Positions 23,458 through 35,650 of a stretch of 64,000 nucleotides of DNA are shown here, piece after piece. Position 1 is the first letter of the stretch. Each line of letters begins with the position of its first letter. The translations under genes were made by a program, and so were the position numbers. The notes beneath the pieces were generated by a model that was not told the origin of the DNA, did not search any database, and saw nothing but the letters and a program-made list of their open reading frames with translations. The DNA is from Hermatobates lingyangjiaoensis (taxonomy: Eukaryota; Arthropoda; Insecta; Hemiptera; Hermatobatidae), in contig JAPFBL010000068.1 of assembly GCA_026182355.1 (NCBI GenBank), forward strand, positions 682,001 to 746,000. The letters are read 5' to 3'.

Positions 23458-24000
23458 ATCATCATCCTTGGCGCTACAGCTCTCTTAGAGCCTGGGCCTG
23501 CACCAAAGCCCGCCTCCATCTTTGACGGTCCTGGGCTAAAGTCTCCACCTCCTAACTGCCATTCCTCTCAGGCATCCCTTCACACCATCCATCCATCTCA
23601 ACCTGGTCCTCTTAATCGTCTACCTCCGGGGTTCCCTCTGTAGACTTTCTTGCCTACTCTATTTTCCGTCATCCTTTTGCACATGTCCCAACCGTCTAAG
23701 CCTTGCTCGACGTATCTCCCCCACTCTGTTCAATCTCCCAAAAAGTTCAGCCAGTTCTCTATTGGCTGAACCCCGTGTGGGGTTGCCGGTCGCCCATCAG
23801 GCGCTTCTCAGGTGGTGGATAGGGGAAAGTCCAGCAGATATGGCGAGTACCGGGGAAATACAATACCCGGGGCACCAAATACCAGCACCTGCTGCCTTGC
23901 AGGAAGGTATTGGCGTGCCAAAGGCTAAAGGAAGGGCACCCCGAAAGAAAAGTCCCTGACCTTCCAGGTTCGGGGTTGAGCATGGAGCCAATGACCCCAC
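23458..24000 (-). pseudogene. LINE (RTE/CR1-like) C-terminal remnant joined to a 5'-like segment
   Basis: Read on the minus strand, 23760-23460 encodes the typical C-terminal tail of arthropod non-LTR retrotransposon polyproteins. A first piece reads RARLRRLGHVQK, a frame change follows, then RMTENRVGKKVYRGNP and GGRRLRG, and finally LAQDRQRWRRALVQAQALRE. It ends in a (CAT)n/(ATG)n run at 23458. Stops and at least two frameshifts make it dead. The more GC-rich block 23765-24000 looks like the 5' part of such an element, so the middle with the reverse transcriptase appears to be deleted. Frames of 65-75 codons over the GC-rich block are by-products. Confidence 0.75.
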
Positions 24001-25330
24001 CTCTTAAAACTAACAGTTACAACAACTAATTAATATTAACTTAACTTTAATTGACTTTGCTTGATAAGCTGCATGCGTTTGTTTGTTATAAAACTCATCC
24101 TATGGTTTTTAGAGCATATATCCACATTCTTACAGTGCATGGGACAGGCTAGTTGAAAATGTATATTTCACACGTGTATTTGTAAGACATTTACGTGTGC
24201 CTTATGTAATGCCTTCATCGACACAGTTCATTATACCAGTTTGCATTTGTTACTTTAATCCTCATTTTAACAGAACTTACACTCTGTGTACTCTACCAAT
24301 AAACAAAATAACTAATAAATAATAAATAAACCTATGAACGAACTCTTTTAGAAGTCTTTTAGATTTTGTCTATGATCAAAACTGTAAGAGTCTCAAAAAA
24401 TAATATGAACAAAAACTGACAGCATGTTATTCAAATTAATTTGCCGATTGCATATTGTATTCTCTACTGTGACCTCAACCATATCCTTAAAATCTTAATT
24501 AATTCCTGTAGAATTGCCATTCGTCATTTTTTTACAATTTGAAGTTTGCCTGGCGATGATGCATATATTCCTAACGAGTATTTATATTAATTTTTGTTCC
24601 ATTAAGATCTAATATTGTTTTTTATGTTTTGATTTAATTCGATAGGTGGAATTAAAAACGAAGTTAATTGATAAGTATAAGTGTGAATAATTATTTTTCC
24701 TAATTATTTATTAATATAAACTATAATAATATAACTATAGTATTTAATAAAAGAAGCCTTTTATTTATTAGTATGAACTATATTCTCTTTTAATTGATAG
24801 TTCTAAAACATTCTGATAGTCTTCAATAAAACTAAATAAATAACATAACACATATGCCAGCATTTTAAAGAGAAAAAAAACGGTCAAATTACTTTTTGTT
24901 ATTATTTTCGTGGCTCCGTGGAGGGAAGAGCAGGTTGCTTGTTGAATGATATTAATGAAAGCACTAAATGTAATGAAAGTAATTAGGCATGTCACGTGAT
25001 GAATAGGGCCAGCTAAGGCTTAGTTAGTTAATTGCCTGACCAATTTCTTATAGTTATAATTAGAAAGGGATTATAAATTCATAATAATGTAAAAACAAAT
25101 AATATTAATTATTAATTCATTTAATTTTGAATTTTTCAAAATAATTGTTATATTTTAAATTATATGAGGGCAACTGTGTAATTTGTAGTATATATATATC
25201 TATATGAACATGAATTATTCCATTTTATGATTCATATACATAGATTATTACACTAATTATTAAATGATTGTTTATAATATATTTTTTACTTCATTACTTC
25301 TGCAATCTCTTATATGCAGTGTGGTATTTG
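24001..25330. other. Non-coding AT-rich DNA
   Basis: No gene, repeat family or foldback seen. A short TATATATATC tract lies at 25190. Confidence 0.45.
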
Positions 25331-25336
25331 CACTTA

Positions 25337-25565
25337 TTGGGGGATTTCAAAAATTTTTCTCCACACAAAAAAAGTTGATATGAAAACTAATAACGCGTTT
25401 CGAACACTTACTTTTCTTCTTCTGGTTTGTTGTTCTTCTTCAGTGTATTCTTGAAGAAAGTGCAGATGTAAACTTAAAGAAGAACACTAAAGTGTTTGAA
25501 ACGCATTGTTAGTTTTCATATTAAACTTTTTTTTGTTATTGATACGTAATTTTTGAAATCCCCAA
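25337..25565. mobile_element. Foldback Penelope-like element, GAAACGCG family
   Basis: The ends TTGGGGGATTTCAAAAAT (left) and ATTTTTGAAATCCCCAA (right) and the inner GATATGAAAACTAATAACGC / GTTAGTTTTCATATTAA form an inverted repeat. The right arm holds, on +, a decayed hammerhead-like motif at 25473-25507: CTTAAAGA, stem II GAACACT with AGTGTTT, GAAA, then ACGCAT for the ACGCGT palindrome. The left arm has the minus-strand counterpart at 25391-25445 (CTGAAGA, GTGTTC, GAAACGCG) with an insertion of about 20 bases in stem II. Confidence 0.7.
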
Positions 25566-25994
25566 TTTAAATTTTCAACCTTCCATTCTAAAATTGTAAT
25601 AAAACCAAAGTAAACAAACTGGTTTAAAAACCTAGACTTAGTTAATAATAACTAATAATTAAGAATTGATAATATTCTTTTTAGTGATATATTGCGCCGT
25701 AGTAATTGAAAATTCATGAAATTTATATCATACAATAATCAAATAACAATAGTTATATGTTTTAATATGATTAAACAAAAAAACTGGAAAACTTACTAAC
25801 TTTTCTGTGATGAAAATAATTTCACAGAATGGGCTATGTAACTGGCTGATTAATACCGCTACATAGTGCGAATTGTACAGAGTTGGGAAATTGCGGATAC
25901 ATACCAACTTACACTTATCCACCCAGATATCGTTCTAAATTACCAAAAATAAAATAGTGAACATAAAACTGTGTTTATTAGTTAAAATATTGCA

Positions 25995-26165
25995 ATGGAT
26001 TTATTTCATGGTCATTACTGTTATCTTCAGGTGAAAAACATAGAACATCTGTCCCCACGAGGAGATGTGATTCGACTGAAGGGCAAGCAACAGCTGGAAG
26101 GAGTTAGAATAAAAATGGTGACAGCTGAAATGTTAGCACCAAGAAAAGCATTGCTTGGCATTGGG
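25995..26165 (+). CDS. Candidate exon, unknown product
   Basis: A T-rich tract ends in TTATCTTCAG at 26030, a fair splice acceptor. The frame then reads KNIEHLSPRGDVIRLKGK and on through EGVRIKMVTAEMLAPRKA, unlike AT-rich noise, before a G-run at 26162-26175 with GTGGGG, a possible donor. The frame stays open to 26240 and the minus strand is open too (128 codons). I do not recognise the domain. It could be a genuine internal exon or part of an old transposon protein. Confidence 0.35.
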
Positions 26166-26659
26166 GGTGGGGGGTGGCAAGAGAAAAGGGAAACAAGGGG
26201 GTGGATAATAATTAATAAATCCTTGTTGTATACCCCATAAACTTCTTGATAAGTGTTGCCGGCTTCAATGTTATAAAAAGTTGTCCAAACTTTACAATTC
26301 CCATCTATCTCAAGGTTTAAATCTCCCCTTTCAAGTGCCTTTTCTTTATTGCCAGAATATTTTAAAGGCGTTTTATTTTCACATCGACCACATACATTCT
26401 TGTGAGTTTTCATTCAATAATTTCCCAGATCAGTCAACACTCTTATAATTCCTTCTCATTCTGCGAATTGTCTTGTACATATGACTAAAATTAGTCAGAT
26501 ATTGGTAAGTCTTTCAGACAAAACTTTCATTGCCAACTTTTAATCCAGATATAATTCTTTTTCTGTAGGCTCTCAAAATAGAACTGTTAACAAATTATGA
26601 TATTGCAAAACAATAAATGCTTACATCCAGCCCTATGACAAAAGTTAATATTAAAAATC

Positions 26660-26825
26660 TTCTTAAAGAAAGGTTATTATAAAAGACGTCACACGCAGTG
26701 TTCTTCTTCAGGTTACAATTGCAGTTGAAGGGATTGAGGAATAACTGATGTATTTGAGTATATTTAGTCTCAACCACTCAACTATTGACACATTCTGAAG
26801 AGTACTACGTGTTCCAAACGGTTTT
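26660..26825. mobile_element. Decayed foldback element with two hammerhead-like motifs
   Basis: The minus motif at 26683-26711 reads CTGAAGA, AGAACACTGCGTGT, GACGTC. The plus motif at 26795-26821 reads CTGAAGA, GTACTACGTGTTC, CAAACGG. Both are damaged versions of the CTGAAGAAGAACAC type seen at 25337 and 43603. They diverge from a shared centre containing TCAACT words, as in the intact foldbacks. The GAAA core is altered in both. Confidence 0.45.
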
Positions 26826-28330
26826 TTTTTTTACATAAAAACGTCTTGATTGAGGAGAATTTCGCTATTTTTTTTTCTCCCAAAATGAGTAAATACTTCA
26901 AAGTAACAGCATGTAAAAATAAGAGTACATTGGAATGAACACCATGAAAGAATATTATTTCTTCATTAGAGGATTGATAAATAGGTGAAAAATAATTTTA
27001 AATATATTCATGTCATACTGAAACACAATGAGGTAAAAAGTAATAATTTTTTTACAAACACCCGAATCGGTTACAAATAAATTATAAAAAGAAACTATGT
27101 AACCAAAGACTCTTGGGAAATCAGCTGAACACAACTGAATATATATAATTCAAATTGGCCATATCCCTTCTGGGATTAATGGTGGTTTGATCGTTTTTAA
27201 TATATAAAATGTCTAGTGCTGCTTCTTTCCATATGTTCTATATCTACAATAACTGTACTGTTAAAATGAAATTTATATTTTTATACCTACCCCTTATACA
27301 GACGACATTCTGTTTATTTACAAAAACTGTATCAATTTATAACAGATTCATTTTGATGACTGCAAAATCAAAAAAAAAAAAACATCACTCTAAATGTGGT
27401 CCAAACTATCAACACAGTAACAGGAAATAAAGCAGGAATAAGTTTTTATTTAAATGGAAAAAAAGTGATGAACATGTTTGATGATAAAGCAAGTTAGACA
27501 GCCATGACGTCTAGATTCAACCATGCGACCAATAAAATTGAGATTCTTGCGATAAAAATAAGCGGAAAAAATTGACATATTTTTGGGATTTTTCTCAAAT
27601 AGTAGGTATGTTCTTAAGATATAAGATTCCAATTGGAAGGAAATAGTATAGGAAAACTATTTATTAATATTTACCAGTCTGTATGGGCAAACAAAAACGT
27701 TGTAGCGATGAAATTTAATCTCTGCAATTTGTCCTTGAACCAGAATTCTTATTGTTGTATGTTACTACATAGCTGTTAAGCAAATTAGGGTGATAGGTGC
27801 AAAACATTTCCTTTTTTATTTATTAATATGAAAGTAATTTTCATAACGAGTATTACAAATCAGATGAACTGGTGTGTCATGAATTTTAAATTAGGCTTCT
27901 TTATATGAAAGAAATGCCATTTATGAGAATAAGAATCACATGAAATAGATAACTCTATGACAAACACATAATCTTGAAATCTTTTCTATATGTCTTTTTA
28001 AACTTTCACTGTCTTCATTTTAACAGTCATAATCCTTCTCATTTAAAGAAAGTTATACTAAAATCCCTTTCCATACGCCTTCATTAAGTTTTTGTAATTT
28101 AAATGTTATTAATGCCTATAATGGCCTTATAAAAACGGAAATTTCCTTATCTTTACTATATCACTAGTTGTATTGAAAGTATGTACATATTATTAAATGT
28201 CCTATTCAGGGTTGTAATAATTTATTTCCCACAAACTTATTTCACTGGATTACTTGTCTGTATCCTGCATGTTTCCACTGTAAGTTTCTTCCGAATTATG
28301 GTTTAAAAAAATACGGACAAGTACTAATGT
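26826..28330. other. Non-coding AT-rich DNA
   Basis: No gene seen. Frames at 27209-27632 are AT-rich without motifs. Confidence 0.4.
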
Positions 28331-28372
28331 AACACTCCAATATCTCGACCTCAGTCGTCATCAGGAGAAGAT
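28331..28372 (-). mobile_element. Solitary hammerhead-like motif, family 2 type
   Basis: On the minus strand: CTGATGA (28358-28364), stem II GAC TGAG GTC with a four-base loop, GAGA in place of GAAA, the ATAT palindrome and T. The flanking CTTCTC and GGAGTG words resemble those of 21061-21095. The surrounding sequence is too decayed to set element ends. Confidence 0.55.
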
Positions 28373-29649
28373 TAGCGAACTCAACTGAAAAGCAATGATT
28401 GTAAGCCTTTTGAACATCACATTATTGCCACATTGCTGCAAATTAGGTCATTTATTTCTTTTTTTTTTGTAATTCAATAGTCAGGAGATTTTCACCACAG
28501 AATGCTGAAACCTATGCTAACAACTAAACAATATAACATTATGTATATGTGATTTGTCTTGTTCATCATTATGATAGTCATCCAACTAGTTTGGACGTAC
28601 TGAATTTTCAAGTTTCACTTGAAGGATGCACTTAGTGTCAAACTGGTCGGATGAGTACTACAGTGATTCACGAGATATAATGAATACAGCAGCATTGACA
28701 AAGGGCCTTATACAGTGCTATACCATTTACTAACCTTTGAAATACTTATAGCACGCTTGTCTTTAGTTTAACAATAAGTTTGAATAAGACGTTTGTAAAA
28801 TAAAGTGATCTATCTCATAGAACTGTTTCTCAATCTGCGGGTCGAATAAGACCAATCAAGTGCATCCATTTGAATTAACAACACATTCAACTGTTATCAA
28901 GATAACGACTTTTTTAATAAATATAAGACAAATTTTCTCATTTTCATTATTCTTCACTCTTTTACGTAAGCTGTATGAACTATTTAAATATAAGTTCGTA
29001 TATGAATTTGTTTTTTAGAAAATAATACATCCGCGTAAAAATATAGATATTCTCAAGTGAATATTTGGTGACAAATTTTTTTATTGATTATATTCAGCTT
29101 TGTTAAGATAATATCTCATAAATTATTGTTGTTTTTGTAAATATTATTAAAAAAAATATTTATGGTAAAGGTGATAATAACTAGAGTGGGATTGAAACAT
29201 AGGATTGAATGCTGATGAGGTGAACAAGGCATTTGATTGATGCATTCTTAAAAAGTTAGTCTTGGCATTATATATGTGTGTGAAGTAGACTGGATAAGAA
29301 AGTTGGAGCCTCTTCTAACTCAGCCTTCCACTCCTCTCCTTCAGTCAGACATCTCTTCCTACTTTCAACCACTAAAAACCCTTCTTAATCATTCCCCACC
29401 TCGATGGCTCTCTGCCAAATATTACTTACTTATATACCACTCTAGCTTTACTCTGCGTAATAAATGAATTTATTTAAGTTACATCTTTTCTTTAATTGTG
29501 AATGTGTAGATTAATAGGTGTTGACAAATTAATGTAAAGCACCACATTTACGCACGCCTAGTATAAGTAACTGTTAATTTCGGTTCTGAAGACTCTTCAT
29601 GATTAATGAAAAGCATTAACTGCAGCACATCTATTTATTTATTTTTATG
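28373..29649. other. Non-coding DNA
   Basis: A 63-codon frame at 29276-29467 sits in a C- and T-rich stretch that resembles the C/T-rich leader of the 38.1 kb element. No confident gene. Confidence 0.35.
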
Positions 29650-30003
29650 AGGGTTAGGTTAGTCCAGTGTCAACTTGCTGGCCTCTAGACTAGAAGGTAC
29701 GGGGTTCAATATCCACTCTGGCCCTCTATTTATTGGCGCGAGAGATAATCCTCCATTTATTGACGCGAGAGATGAATAAACTGAGCACGTTTCACGTTTT
29801 CCTTCAGGGAGGACGTTAAGCTATCGGCCCCGAGCCTGTACGATATCAAGTGCTCCTTAAAGATCCTTTCTCTAAATACTCTTGAAATGGTGAAATGTAG
29901 GACTCCCAATGTGGAATGAAACTTCTTTGAAAGGTATCACAAAGGGCTAATGTTTGTCCTATTGTTCCCTTGTAGAACTGCCACTACAGCCTAACCCAAC
30001 CTA
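29650..30003 (+). mobile_element. tRNA-derived SINE (Meta-SINE-like)
   Basis: The head is tRNA-like: a pol III A-box region (TGTCAACTTGCTGG) and a B box GGTTCAATATCC about 45 bases on. A body follows with GGACGTTAAGC, CCGAGCCTGTACGATATC, TGCTCCTTAAAGATCC and AGGACTCCCAATGT. The same order occurs in reverse at 56110-56334. A 28-30-bp piece (CCTCYATTTATTGRCGCGAG) is duplicated in tandem inside this copy. I believe the conserved GACGTTAAGC block is the Meta-domain of MetaSINEs, a superfamily known from chelicerates, molluscs and others; that is from memory of the family. Not a functional tRNA gene: the cloverleaf does not close. Confidence 0.75.
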
Positions 30004-31825
30004 TTTACTATGAGTATAATCTGAAATGCGTATTGATCTCACATGGGATGAGGATTGAACTGGTAGTGCAATCTATGTTGATTGTATTGAATATTTCAAA
30101 TAAAATATTGTCTGTGTCCCATTGTTTCTTATATTATTTCAATTCAATAATGATCGATTTCAATCAAAGATATACTTTTGGGAGTGATCATGGACTATGA
30201 AACTGAGTACAGGACTGTACGTCCCTATTAGCCAACATCACCGATAAAAGCAATCAATTACCTCATAATAATACATTCTAATCGTCAGTACGTTACCTAA
30301 TGGGACGTAAATACCTAGGAGCTATCAATGTTACCAATAACCAATATCTTATATTAATACTAATAATCATGAATTGCTAGAAACGTAAAGTAAGGAACAT
30401 TTGAGACTTAGTTTTATTGAACAGTTCAAGACCTTCTAAAGTATCTAGATAGTAATATTGGTATATTAGTTATAGCTGACTACAAAGTTCTTTTTTTCAA
30501 TGAAGATCTGATAAAATTATTACCCTAAAGACCCAAAGGTGTAAGAAAAATGCATTATTTTCCTTACTCTTCGGTTTCAAGGAGAATATTGTCACGTGAG
30601 TCTAGAGGTAGCGACTTTTTCGTTAGTAAAAAAAGACCATTTTGCATCTTGAACTTATTTATTGATTTCTCATGAAGTAGATTATAAATGTTGTTTTCTG
30701 TCCTAAACACTAAACACTAATGTTGGTGTAAACACTCAACAATTGTTGACTGGTGCAATACGGAAAATTCCTACTCTAATGGAACTTGAGAAAGGCAAAA
30801 TTAAGATTCTTTATGTTGACTAAACTAGGTAATGTAGATCACCTTGAAGTAAGTTAAGAGTTAATTAAAAATAACCATCTCTTTCTGACGTCGACAAGCC
30901 TGAAGCCGAATCCTAACAGTGTGCCTCCCTCAACTAACTACACTATTTCAAGAAAAATATATTTACTTCTTATTAATGAATTATTAAATCATTAAAACTT
31001 TTATTTGAAGAAAAAACTTTTGAAAGTCCATAATTAATAAACTGTTGGTTATTTAAGAAGGTTGTAAGTTAAGAAGTACTACAACTTTATTTTACTTAAT
31101 AATTTAAACATTGCTTGAATGTTATCCCATCCATAAACAAAGTTACAATATAAACTTTTCTTTGTTTCAGAGTTAAATATTTTTTAATTTTCTCACAGCT
31201 TCAGGCTGTTTCATTTATTAACAAGTTCTCTTTTACATACATTACAAAGCGTTAAAATTAATTCTGAGCTGGAAAAACATAATCAGGAGTGGTCTGCACT
31301 CACTTTTGTTATTTGTTAACCAATTAGCTGATTTCTAAACAATAAAAACAAACGAAACGTTAATTTGTTAAGAAAATAATCTCTTCTCCTATTACATGTA
31401 TAAGTAAAGTTTTGATACATTATGCTTAAGTGGCTTTTTTACATTATAATTTCTTATTACATAACTTAATGAAATGAGTTTCTTGTATAATTAAAATCGA
31501 AACATATAAAACGCTTTGTTGAATATATTATTAATTTCTTTATTTGAAAAAGGATTTAATATGTTTACGATATTTAAAAATATAAAAAAATTAACCGTAT
31601 AAAGTTATAGAACCAATAAAATAATTATACTAAACTGTAAAATTTCTGAATGACAAAATGCAATTATTTATTGCTAATTAAAAATATCAGTTTATAGAAC
31701 ATTTGAAAAATTTAAAACTGGATTAGAAAAACTGTAAAATGTAGTCATTATGAAATCCTGAATTCTTGTTTGTATAGATAACGTAATATAATTGTAATCA
31801 CATTAGTAAATGATATGTATTTCTT
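30004..31825. other. Non-coding AT-rich DNA
   Basis: No gene or foldback seen. CAGGAGTGGTCTGCACTCAC at 31284 resembles the outer end of the large inverted repeat at the window start and may be a third dispersed end. Confidence 0.4.
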
Positions 31826-31997
31826 AATAAACATGATAATCGGTTTCCGTGTCGGGTATTGCCAGGAAATAGGATGTGGTTTTTTAGTGGGTCGGGACCC
31901 CCAACCCTTCATACCCTAAGCAAGACGTCTTGCTAAGGGATCTGATGAACAGATTTTTCCACATCCTACGACGAAAGAAAAAAATAAACATGATAAT
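31826..31997 (+). mobile_element. Short retro-insertion with perfect 15-bp target duplication
   Basis: AATAAACATGATAAT occurs at 31826-31840 and again at 31983-31997. The 142 bases between (31841-31982) are much more GC-rich than the host and end in GAAAGAAAAA, a poly-A-like tail. A 15-bp duplication plus an A-rich 3' end is the mark of LINE-driven target-primed insertion, so this is a SINE or a 5'-truncated LINE end. Inside, GGATGTGG and CCACATCC face each other. No pol III boxes are clear, which favours a LINE 3' end. Confidence 0.7.
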
Positions 31998-33434
31998 TTA
32001 TCAATAGGTTTTGAAATTTTTCATCTTCAAGTAGACCTGATCACGATATTCCGACTTGTGTTTGTATGACTTCGAAACAAGTTCCTATGTACATGGTACC
32101 TGCGTTTTATTTCTTATTATTTGTATAAATATATAATATGTTATACAGTATGGATTAAAAATAAATTAGTAATATAATTATTATTTTTTTATTTATTTAT
32201 TATTATATTAAAACTTGCTTAGAGGGGTAAAAAGTAATAGTGATAAAAAGCAAATAAAACAGTGGAGAAAACACCATATAGATTATTCTAGTAACTTGAA
32301 ATTAGTCTTGGCAGTTGTCATGCTGTGCAGATCTCGGGGCCAACATCTTCTTAGCCTTCTAATAGGGTTTATAGGAATCTGGTGGGATGATAATTGCTGA
32401 ATTAAAGTGTTTAGTGGGTAAAGTATATTATTAATAGGAAATTAATACACTTTTAGTTATTATTTACTTATTTTTTTCTTTTACTAGTTAACTAATCCTT
32501 GTTATTCCGTCTTGTTTATTCATTTGTATTATTGGTTTAAATGAAATATCTGTCGGGTAACAACCAAACTAATATTTATATGCACTATATTATACTTGTA
32601 TAAATTATAAATGTCAACTAGTATGATATTGCTGGAAACACATTTTCTCACTAGATCACCCAAATTAAATAACATTCTGTATAGTTAGCATTTTGACTGG
32701 TTGCCATAAGGTGTTTATACCCTCTTTAGACTGGTTTACTCCATAGTGAATTGGTTGAATCAGATTGAGCTGCAGACTGGATATGTTGAGCCACACCACA
32801 AACAGACACGAAGTCTATAACTATAGGTCTTATAGGAAAAGGAGATATTCATTATGAGCCTTATTAGGGAAATTATCTTGACTGACTCCCAAACAACTTC
32901 ATGACAGTAATACCTTCATCGGAAATCATCAATAATCAATTTAATTAATCCAATTAGTTTAATGGAGTGAAGATAACATATTAAAATGTTTAATACATTT
33001 ACCCGATGAGGGAAAACCGAACATTCTTTTTATTTCTGTTTGGAAATAAATATAATTTTAAGATAACTAATTAAGGGTAGTTATAAATGAAAATAGAAAG
33101 TCTCTTATGATAAGATGATACTTGTAGTATTGCAGTTTAAACTTTTAAAGCTAAAAATATTTAACTGGGCTATTAGAGTTCTTTAAAACAAAATTATAAG
33201 ATTTTCAAATGAAATGAATAAAGGATTTTGAATTCAGTGAGAGAAAAATGATGGTTTGAAAGGGAAGGTTGATTTATACTTGACTGCTCCAGTGAAGAGA
33301 ACGTTTTTGTCCAGGGGGTTGGGGGGTTGCTCCAGTGAAGAGGACATTTTTTTTGGGGGGCTGCAAAAGCTGAGTTGGATTTACATTCTGATGAGCACAA
33401 AGGACTCTTAAGGGTATTTCTATCGACCAGCACG
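31998..33434. other. Non-coding AT-rich DNA
   Basis: Frames at 32215-32400 and 33194-33451 show no motif. GCTCCAGTGAAGAG repeats at 33286 and 33330 as a small local duplication. Confidence 0.4.
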
Positions 33435-33642
33435 ATGGGCTGAGTATCCATTTGGCCGAGCCAGTCGGCGGAGAAGTGGGAGGAGGGGGGCGTCAGCGAA
33501 CCGGATGGGCAAGTTAAAACCTTGCCCTTTAAGAGAAGTGGAGCCTAAGTGATAACCGGCCACGCACCTAGGGCCATATAGCAAGGCCCTAAAACTACCT
33601 TCGCCCTTCCAACTCGGTCCTTCTAAATGGACCTCAGCCCAT
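33435..33642. mobile_element. GC-rich MITE-like element with terminal inverted repeats
   Basis: The ends ATGGGCTGAGTATCCATTT (33435) and AAATGGACCTCAGCCCAT (to 33642) are inverted copies with one indel and one or two changes. The 208-bp element is far more GC-rich than its flanks. No ORF. It is a small non-autonomous DNA element of unknown superfamily; a 2-bp AT duplication is possible. Confidence 0.5.
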
Positions 33643-35334
33643 TTCTTATTGCATTTAAATTACATAAATCCACTTAAATCTCACCTTTTTAGTCACTGAT
33701 GGACATTGAAAGTAATAAATTTCCGTTGAAGGTGACATCTAGTGACCTACCGTATAAAATAATTTTTAAAACGGATCCAGGACACTTACAAAATCAAAAA
33801 AAAAGTTAAAAAAGAAATTAAATATGTTCTATAAATTATGTATACATTCTGTTTACATATCATAATAAAGTAAATAAAAAATTTGAAAGCTTTTAGTTCA
33901 AATACTAAAACATTGAGAACGTAATATAGAAAGTTATCAGCAAGATATATTTCAATATTACGACATCTAGATAAGAAGTGGTAATGAGTTTTATTTCGTG
34001 AGAATCTTCAGTATGTTTTTAGCTCTCCTTTCAAAAAGATGAAGATTCAACTATAGTTGTGGCCATTTTATGAACCTTGGTTGGATGGCCACATTGAAAC
34101 TCCAGGGTTGACTTTCTTGATGTATTAGATATTATAAACACCGTTTTTTTTATTTTCGCCGTGTATTGGAAGCTTTAATGTATTTTTTTTACTTGTGGAA
34201 ATTCCGCTATTTTTCTGAAGCATATACTTCATGCTTATGCCAAGTGTTTATAAAATCAAGGCAAAAAAAAAAATGCCTGGTTAAGAGCGGAATTTCTAAA
34301 TTTCTCCGATACCATTTTCGGAGATATACCATAACAACTTTCAAAACATTTTGATTTGTCTATCTGTTATTGACTAGTACATGAGTGGCTTATACTAATT
34401 CTTGATGAAATATACTCCAATTACTCTAGTAAATGAATGCATTAGTTTCTTACGTATCCATTGACTGTCTGGATTCCATTTGAGTCTAAGTATCAATAGT
34501 TTTGAAGAACTTATTTCTTTCTTCATTTCCTTTTTTTGAAGTAAGCAAACAGAAACTTTAAAGTAATTTAAAAATTGGAACTGCTAAATTTATTGGTACA
34601 TTTTGTTTTTTGTAGAATTGATGTAATTTTTAAGTGCAAGTTTTCAAGAGGGACTTATGAAGTGTTAAATGGTTGTCTATTTTGTGTTTTAAATTTATAA
34701 AACTCCAAGTTTGTTTGGTTGAGATATCTGTGTGCGTATGTGTGTATTGTGTATTTTGGGTAAGCATGTGTCTATAAGTTTGTGAACATGCTTTCGGTCA
34801 CACCGTTTGATGGATCATTTGGGATATTTGGGATATCAAGGGATAAGGGATATTTGTAGGTTAATATACCCACAAATATCCTTTGCATTGTTATAAATGT
34901 ACAGTTATTGCAATAATTCATAATGGGAAGTTAACTTCATTGCCAAAGAGTACGGCAGTACCTGCTCAGCAGTCGAGTGACATTTGATTAGAACACTTCT
35001 TTACCTTACTAAGAACGATTTCAGAATATTGAATTGAATTTTGTTCTTACATTGTTATGTTGTTTTTATTAATAACATGCTACAATTGATTGAGGAACTT
35101 TATTAACTCAAAAGATTTTTTAATTTTTTAAAAAAGAATAGTGCAATTTCTTTCAACAATTTGAACTTTTAATTGAAATTTAAAAACTCGTTGATCACTA
35201 GACTTGCCAGCCTGCTTTATAGATAATTATAAAATTAAGCAAACAAAGAAAAAAAGAGATGTGTATTCATGATTTCAGATAGCTGCAAGAATGAGGTACT
35301 ATGTTGAGTGATAGTAGGAGCTTTTAGTTGTCAT
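33643..35334. other. Non-coding AT-rich DNA
   Basis: No gene. A small palindrome of GGGATATTTGTAGG / CCCACAAATATCC type lies at 34842-34880. Confidence 0.4.
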
Positions 35335-35650
35335 TCAATGCTTGGACACCGAATCTGGTCAAAAGTCTGTGAAACGTCAAGGAATGCTGTAAGACAATAT
35401 TGGCCTCGTTCTATAGCAAAGAAAATGACTGTGATAAACCTATGGCACTATATTATGTTTGAGTAGTGGCACGAAAAACCAAACTGGTGTTAGGGGATAA
35501 TATTCTGGTAGTGTAGGATAGGAAGAATTCGTTTTACGATTCCTTTCTCTAACATTTCTCCTAGTATTGGTAGCAGGATGATGGCTTTGTATGAAGCAGG
35601 CAGATGGGAAAGTTTTTAGGTTTCAACGACGTGCAGATATGGAAAAGTAT
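35335..35650 (-). pseudogene. Jockey-like LINE reverse transcriptase fragment
   Basis: On the minus strand from 35640 down, three frames in turn give PASYKAIILLPILGEMLEKG (the SYRPISLLPxLGKxLEK block), then HQFGFS (the HQFGFR block), then IERGQYCLTAFLDVSQTFDQ (RT motif A, F-LDVSxAFD, with the key aspartates at FLDV and TFD). The order and spacing match palm blocks of Jockey-clade reverse transcriptases. At least two frameshifts and stops separate the pieces, and the fragment ends at a stop just after motif A. It is a dead remnant of about 100 codons with no endonuclease or motif C. Confidence 0.85.

Noticed and set aside
29656..29725. tRNA gene
   Set aside because: A- and B-box words are present, but the acceptor and anticodon stems do not pair well and the SINE body follows directly.
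30885..30920. CTGACGTCGACAAGCC with CCGAATCC as a hammerhead motif
   Set aside because: The seventh core base is wrong, stem II cannot be paired convincingly and GAAA is absent.
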